Source of the DNA: Gammaproteobacteria bacterium
GTDB lineage: Bacteria > Pseudomonadota > Gammaproteobacteria > Steroidobacterales > Steroidobacteraceae
Assembly (NCBI GenBank): GCA_021323735.1
Contig: JAJPKM010000021.1
Span: 1-64,000, forward strand
Length of the DNA: 64,000 nt
Direction: 5' to 3'
Shown: positions 62,228 to 64,000 of the stretch, piece by piece
How positions within the stretch are numbered: position 1 is the first letter of the stretch
How the letters are laid out: each line of letters starts with the position of its first letter
The notes under the pieces: model-generated
The model's database searches: none
Told to the model about the DNA's origin: nothing
The model's input: the letters and a program-made list of their open reading frames with translations, nothing else
Made by a program: the position numbers and the translations under genes

Positions 62228-62977
62228 CTACACCTGCGCGAGACTGACGGCGGCATAGAGCACCGCCATGCCGACCAATGTCATGAAGGTGGTCAGAGCT
62301 CGCGGAAAGGCCCGGTGACTCTCCGGAATCAGATCGCTGGCTCCGATATAGAGAAAAAAACCCGAAAACAGCGCAAGAATTACCCCTAAGGCATCTCCTG
62401 GGACCCGGAAGAAAAGCGTCGAGAAGATCCCTAGAGCCGGCGCGATCGCATCGGCCAGCAACCAGCGCAACGCGCGGCGGCGGTTGCTGTCGTTTCTCAG
62501 CACGACATTCATGGTGTTGATGCCGTCTGAAAAGTCATGGGTCAGCACCGCGATCGCCACCACCGCTCCCACCGCAACGGATGCCTGGAACGCCAGACCG
62601 ATGGCGATGCCGTCCAGGAAACTGTGCAATGACAAGCTGGCGGCGAACAGTGTCGCGCGTGCGTGTGCGACCGACGTCGCTCCCGGCAACCCGGCGGCGA
62701 CTTGACTACGAAAGCGCTGTCCATGAGAGAGCATCACGCGATCGAACAACAGATAAACGAGAAAGCCGGCCGCCGCACAGGCGAATATTGATGTGATTCC
62801 CAACGTCGCGGACCCGAGGTCCAACGCTTCCGGCAACAGATCGAAGAACGCGACAGCCACCACGGCGCCGGCACTGAAGCCAAGTACCCAGTGCATACGC
62901 GCCGCCAGCTTGAGTGTCAGCAACCCGCCGACACAGGTCATGCAAAAGGCCGCGATCGCCAGCGTCAGCAGCAGCAT
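62228..62977 (-). CDS. ZIP-family metal transporter
   Basis: A 249-residue membrane protein with about eight helices. ZIP signatures: LHSFLDGIAIGLAFQAS in helix 4 with His and Asp/Gly, LTHDFSDGINTMNVVL in helix 5, and a late GFFLYIGASDLIPESHRAF. It moves divalent cations such as zinc into the cytoplasm. The start at 62977 lies inside the 3' end of the previous gene's stop region, with GGGAG 11 bases upstream; a start at 63028 would overlap the previous gene by 32 bases. A second ZIP gene lies immediately upstream. Confidence 0.85.
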   Translation of the reverse strand: MLLLTLAIAAFCMTCVGGLLTLKLAARMHWVLGFSAGAVVAVAFFDLLPEALDLGSATLGITSIFACAAAGFLVYLLFDRVMLSHGQRFRSQVAAGLPGATSVAHARATLFAASLSLHSFLDGIAIGLAFQASVAVGAVVAIAVLTHDFSDGINTMNVVLRNDSNRRRALRWLLADAIAPALGIFSTLFFRVPGDALGVILALFSGFFLYIGASDLIPESHRAFPRALTTFMTLVGMAVLYAAVSLAQV

Positions 62978-62996
62978 GGCAGGGACCGCTCCCGAC

Positions 62997-63770
62997 TCAT
63001 GAAAGACTTGCCAGAACGTACATGACACCCGCCCCGCTGAAGGTCATGACAAGCGTCAGGAGCTGCGGATGCTCATGATAGCTTTCGGGGATGAGATCGC
63101 TTGCGCTGAGATAGGCAAAATATCCGCCGAACAGAGCCAGAATGACGCCGAGCGCCTGCGGCGATGCAGCGCCGAAGTCGGTGGCGGCCAAACCCGCCGC
63201 CAGACAGGCCGCACGCAGCATGGTTTCGCGCCGCACGGGGTGAGGCTGTGCAAGGTGAGGTTGTACGGGATGAGGCTGTGTAGGGCTAGGCTGTGCGGGG
63301 TGAGTATGCGAGCCGCCTAGCGCCGAACTCGCGGCGTCCGCGCTGTCGGAAAATTCGTGCACCAGCAATGCCACGCTCACCGCGGCGCTTAAGCCCAGTG
63401 AAACGTGGTGGGCAACGCCGATGGCGGCGCCGTTGAGCAGCGCATGAACGAAACGCTTAGGTGCTGCGGCATGTATGGCCGTCGGGTGTACGGCATTACC
63501 CTGCCACGCCCTCGATCCAAAACGATCGAGGAGCAAGGCGATGACGAATCCTAAGCCCGCCAACGGCAGCAGCCGATCGGCGCCGTGAGTGCCGCCGGAT
63601 CGCATCAAGGCCTGCGGCAGAAAAATGAAAAAAGCGGCGGCGATGACGGTGCCGGCACTGAAGCCGCGTGCCAGATGCCGGCGGTCCCGCACACGCCGCG
63701 CAAAGGCGACACCGGTCAGGTTCGCCAAAAAAGCAGCACAGACGACCGCGGTGAATTGGATGTATTGCAT
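62997..63770 (-). CDS. ZIP-family metal transporter with His-rich loop
   Basis: A 257-residue paralogue of the preceding ZIP. Helical motifs: FIFLPQALMRSGG, ALLNGAAIGVAHHVSLGLSAAVS, LLVHEFSDSADAAS and GGYFAYLSASDLIPESYHEHP. In ordinary ZIPs the helix 4 site reads HxxxDG; here it is HALLNGAA, so one metal ligand is changed to Asn. A cytoplasmic loop (about residues 158-185) holds HTHPAQPSPTQPHPVQPHLA type His/Pro repeats that may bind metal. It is next to a TonB-dependent receptor 3' end upstream. Confidence 0.85.
   Translation of the reverse strand: MQYIQFTAVVCAAFLANLTGVAFARRVRDRRHLARGFSAGTVIAAAFFIFLPQALMRSGGTHGADRLLPLAGLGFVIALLLDRFGSRAWQGNAVHPTAIHAAAPKRFVHALLNGAAIGVAHHVSLGLSAAVSVALLVHEFSDSADAASSALGGSHTHPAQPSPTQPHPVQPHLAQPHPVRRETMLRAACLAAGLAATDFGAASPQALGVILALFGGYFAYLSASDLIPESYHEHPQLLTLVMTFSGAGVMYVLASLS
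63236..63306 (-). repeat. 15-base tandem repeats encoding His-Pro pentapeptides
   Basis: Variants of CAGCCTCATCCCGTA recur about four to five times in tandem, encoding H-P-(V/A)-Q-P and related pentapeptides in the loop of the ZIP protein. Repeats like these expand and contract easily. Confidence 0.7.
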
Positions 63771-63837
63771 TCACTAAATCCATGGAATCCGCGAGCGGCG
63801 AGTGCGCGCTGCGGCTCCCGCTGCCGCAGCGACACCC

Positions 63838-64000
63838 CTATATGGACTTCGAAAGCCCGAAGAACAGCCCGCGCCGCGGCCCGAATTGCGGCGCACCCAC
63901 GCCGACTCCGGTGCCGTCGCGGATCTCATAGATTTTATCGAATACGTTGATCACGTCGAATCGGGCCGTGAGGGTCCCGGCATCTCCCAGGTGGAAAATG
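63838..64000 (-). CDS. TonB-dependent receptor C-terminus (partial)
   Basis: The last 54 codons of a longer reverse-strand gene that extends beyond position 64000. They read HLGDAGTLTARFDVINVFDK, then IYEIRDGTGVGVGAPQF and GPRRGLFFGLSKSI, the ending of TonB-dependent outer-membrane receptors, whose final strand closes the beta barrel with a terminal hydrophobic residue. It stands 67 bases upstream of the first ZIP gene, so receptor and both inner-membrane transporters probably form one metal-uptake route. Confidence 0.82.
   Translation of the reverse strand, partial: IFHLGDAGTLTARFDVINVFDKIYEIRDGTGVGVGAPQFGPRRGLFFGLSKSI

Overview
The window looks like a chromosomal segment of a GC-rich gammaproteobacterium. 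I infer a relative of the Xanthomonadales, Nevskiales or Steroidobacterales, but no single gene proves this. The evidence is the tRNA types, a complete pqiABC operon, SorAB-type sulfite oxidase genes, hopanoid-side-chain-type genes, CadC-like TPR regulators, and above all a near-perfect proteobacterial dif site at 40272-40299. If that site is functional, the window spans the terminus of chromosome replication, which would fit its mosaic of short regulator-effector pairs, toxin-antitoxin modules and integration scars.

Layout. 1-5.2 kb: start of a Tat-exported protein, a short-chain dehydrogenase, a cytochrome b561, a phospholipase D-like lipoprotein, a PAS-GGDEF cyclase and a SHOCT-PspC membrane protein. 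5.6-10.7 kb: an exported methyltransferase-like protein, tRNA-Met, a flavin reductase, the sulfite dehydrogenase pair sorA-sorB and a secreted alpha/beta hydrolase. 11.1-13.3 kb: a GbsR/MarR-type regulator, apparently on a leaderless transcript, with a saccharopine-dehydrogenase-like enzyme and a DUF2269 membrane protein. 13.3-20.3 kb: an AT-rich patch with gene remnants, then YfcF-type glutathione transferase, an M14-type peptidase, a polysaccharide deacetylase, a haloacid dehalogenase and a DHA2 transporter.

20.4-27.5 kb: a large TIR-FGE-hydrolase fusion, an exported HD-domain-like protein, then tRNA-Phe carrying the decayed remains of a P4-type integrase and small accessory genes (an RHH protein and exported proteins of unknown function). 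27.6-31.7 kb: a sensory module made of an exported ABC-type binding protein, a hybrid histidine kinase and a NarL-type regulator. 32-40 kb: several divergent regulator/effector pairs (MerR with two DUF1330 genes, a GlxA-type regulator with DUF1272/isochorismatase/LysE genes, an AraC regulator with a small conserved protein) and a frameshifted beta-propeller lipoprotein gene.

40.2-45.7 kb: dif, a PIN/Phd toxin-antitoxin pair, a DHA2 exporter, a CsrA with an unusual repeat tail, a cyclic-nucleotide-binding thioredoxin-reductase-like enzyme and a HicBA pair. 45.8-54 kb: pqiABC (reverse strand), a nitroreductase, and a BON / HpnL-like / ferritin-like / HpnJ run. 54.2-64 kb: an ECF sigma factor divergent from a CadC-like TPR regulator, a glycosyltransferase facing an amylo-alpha-1,6-glucosidase, two DUF4398-type envelope proteins (one with OmpA), two consecutive ZIP metal transporters and the 3' end of a TonB-dependent receptor.

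All family assignments are by reading motifs; no database search was run.
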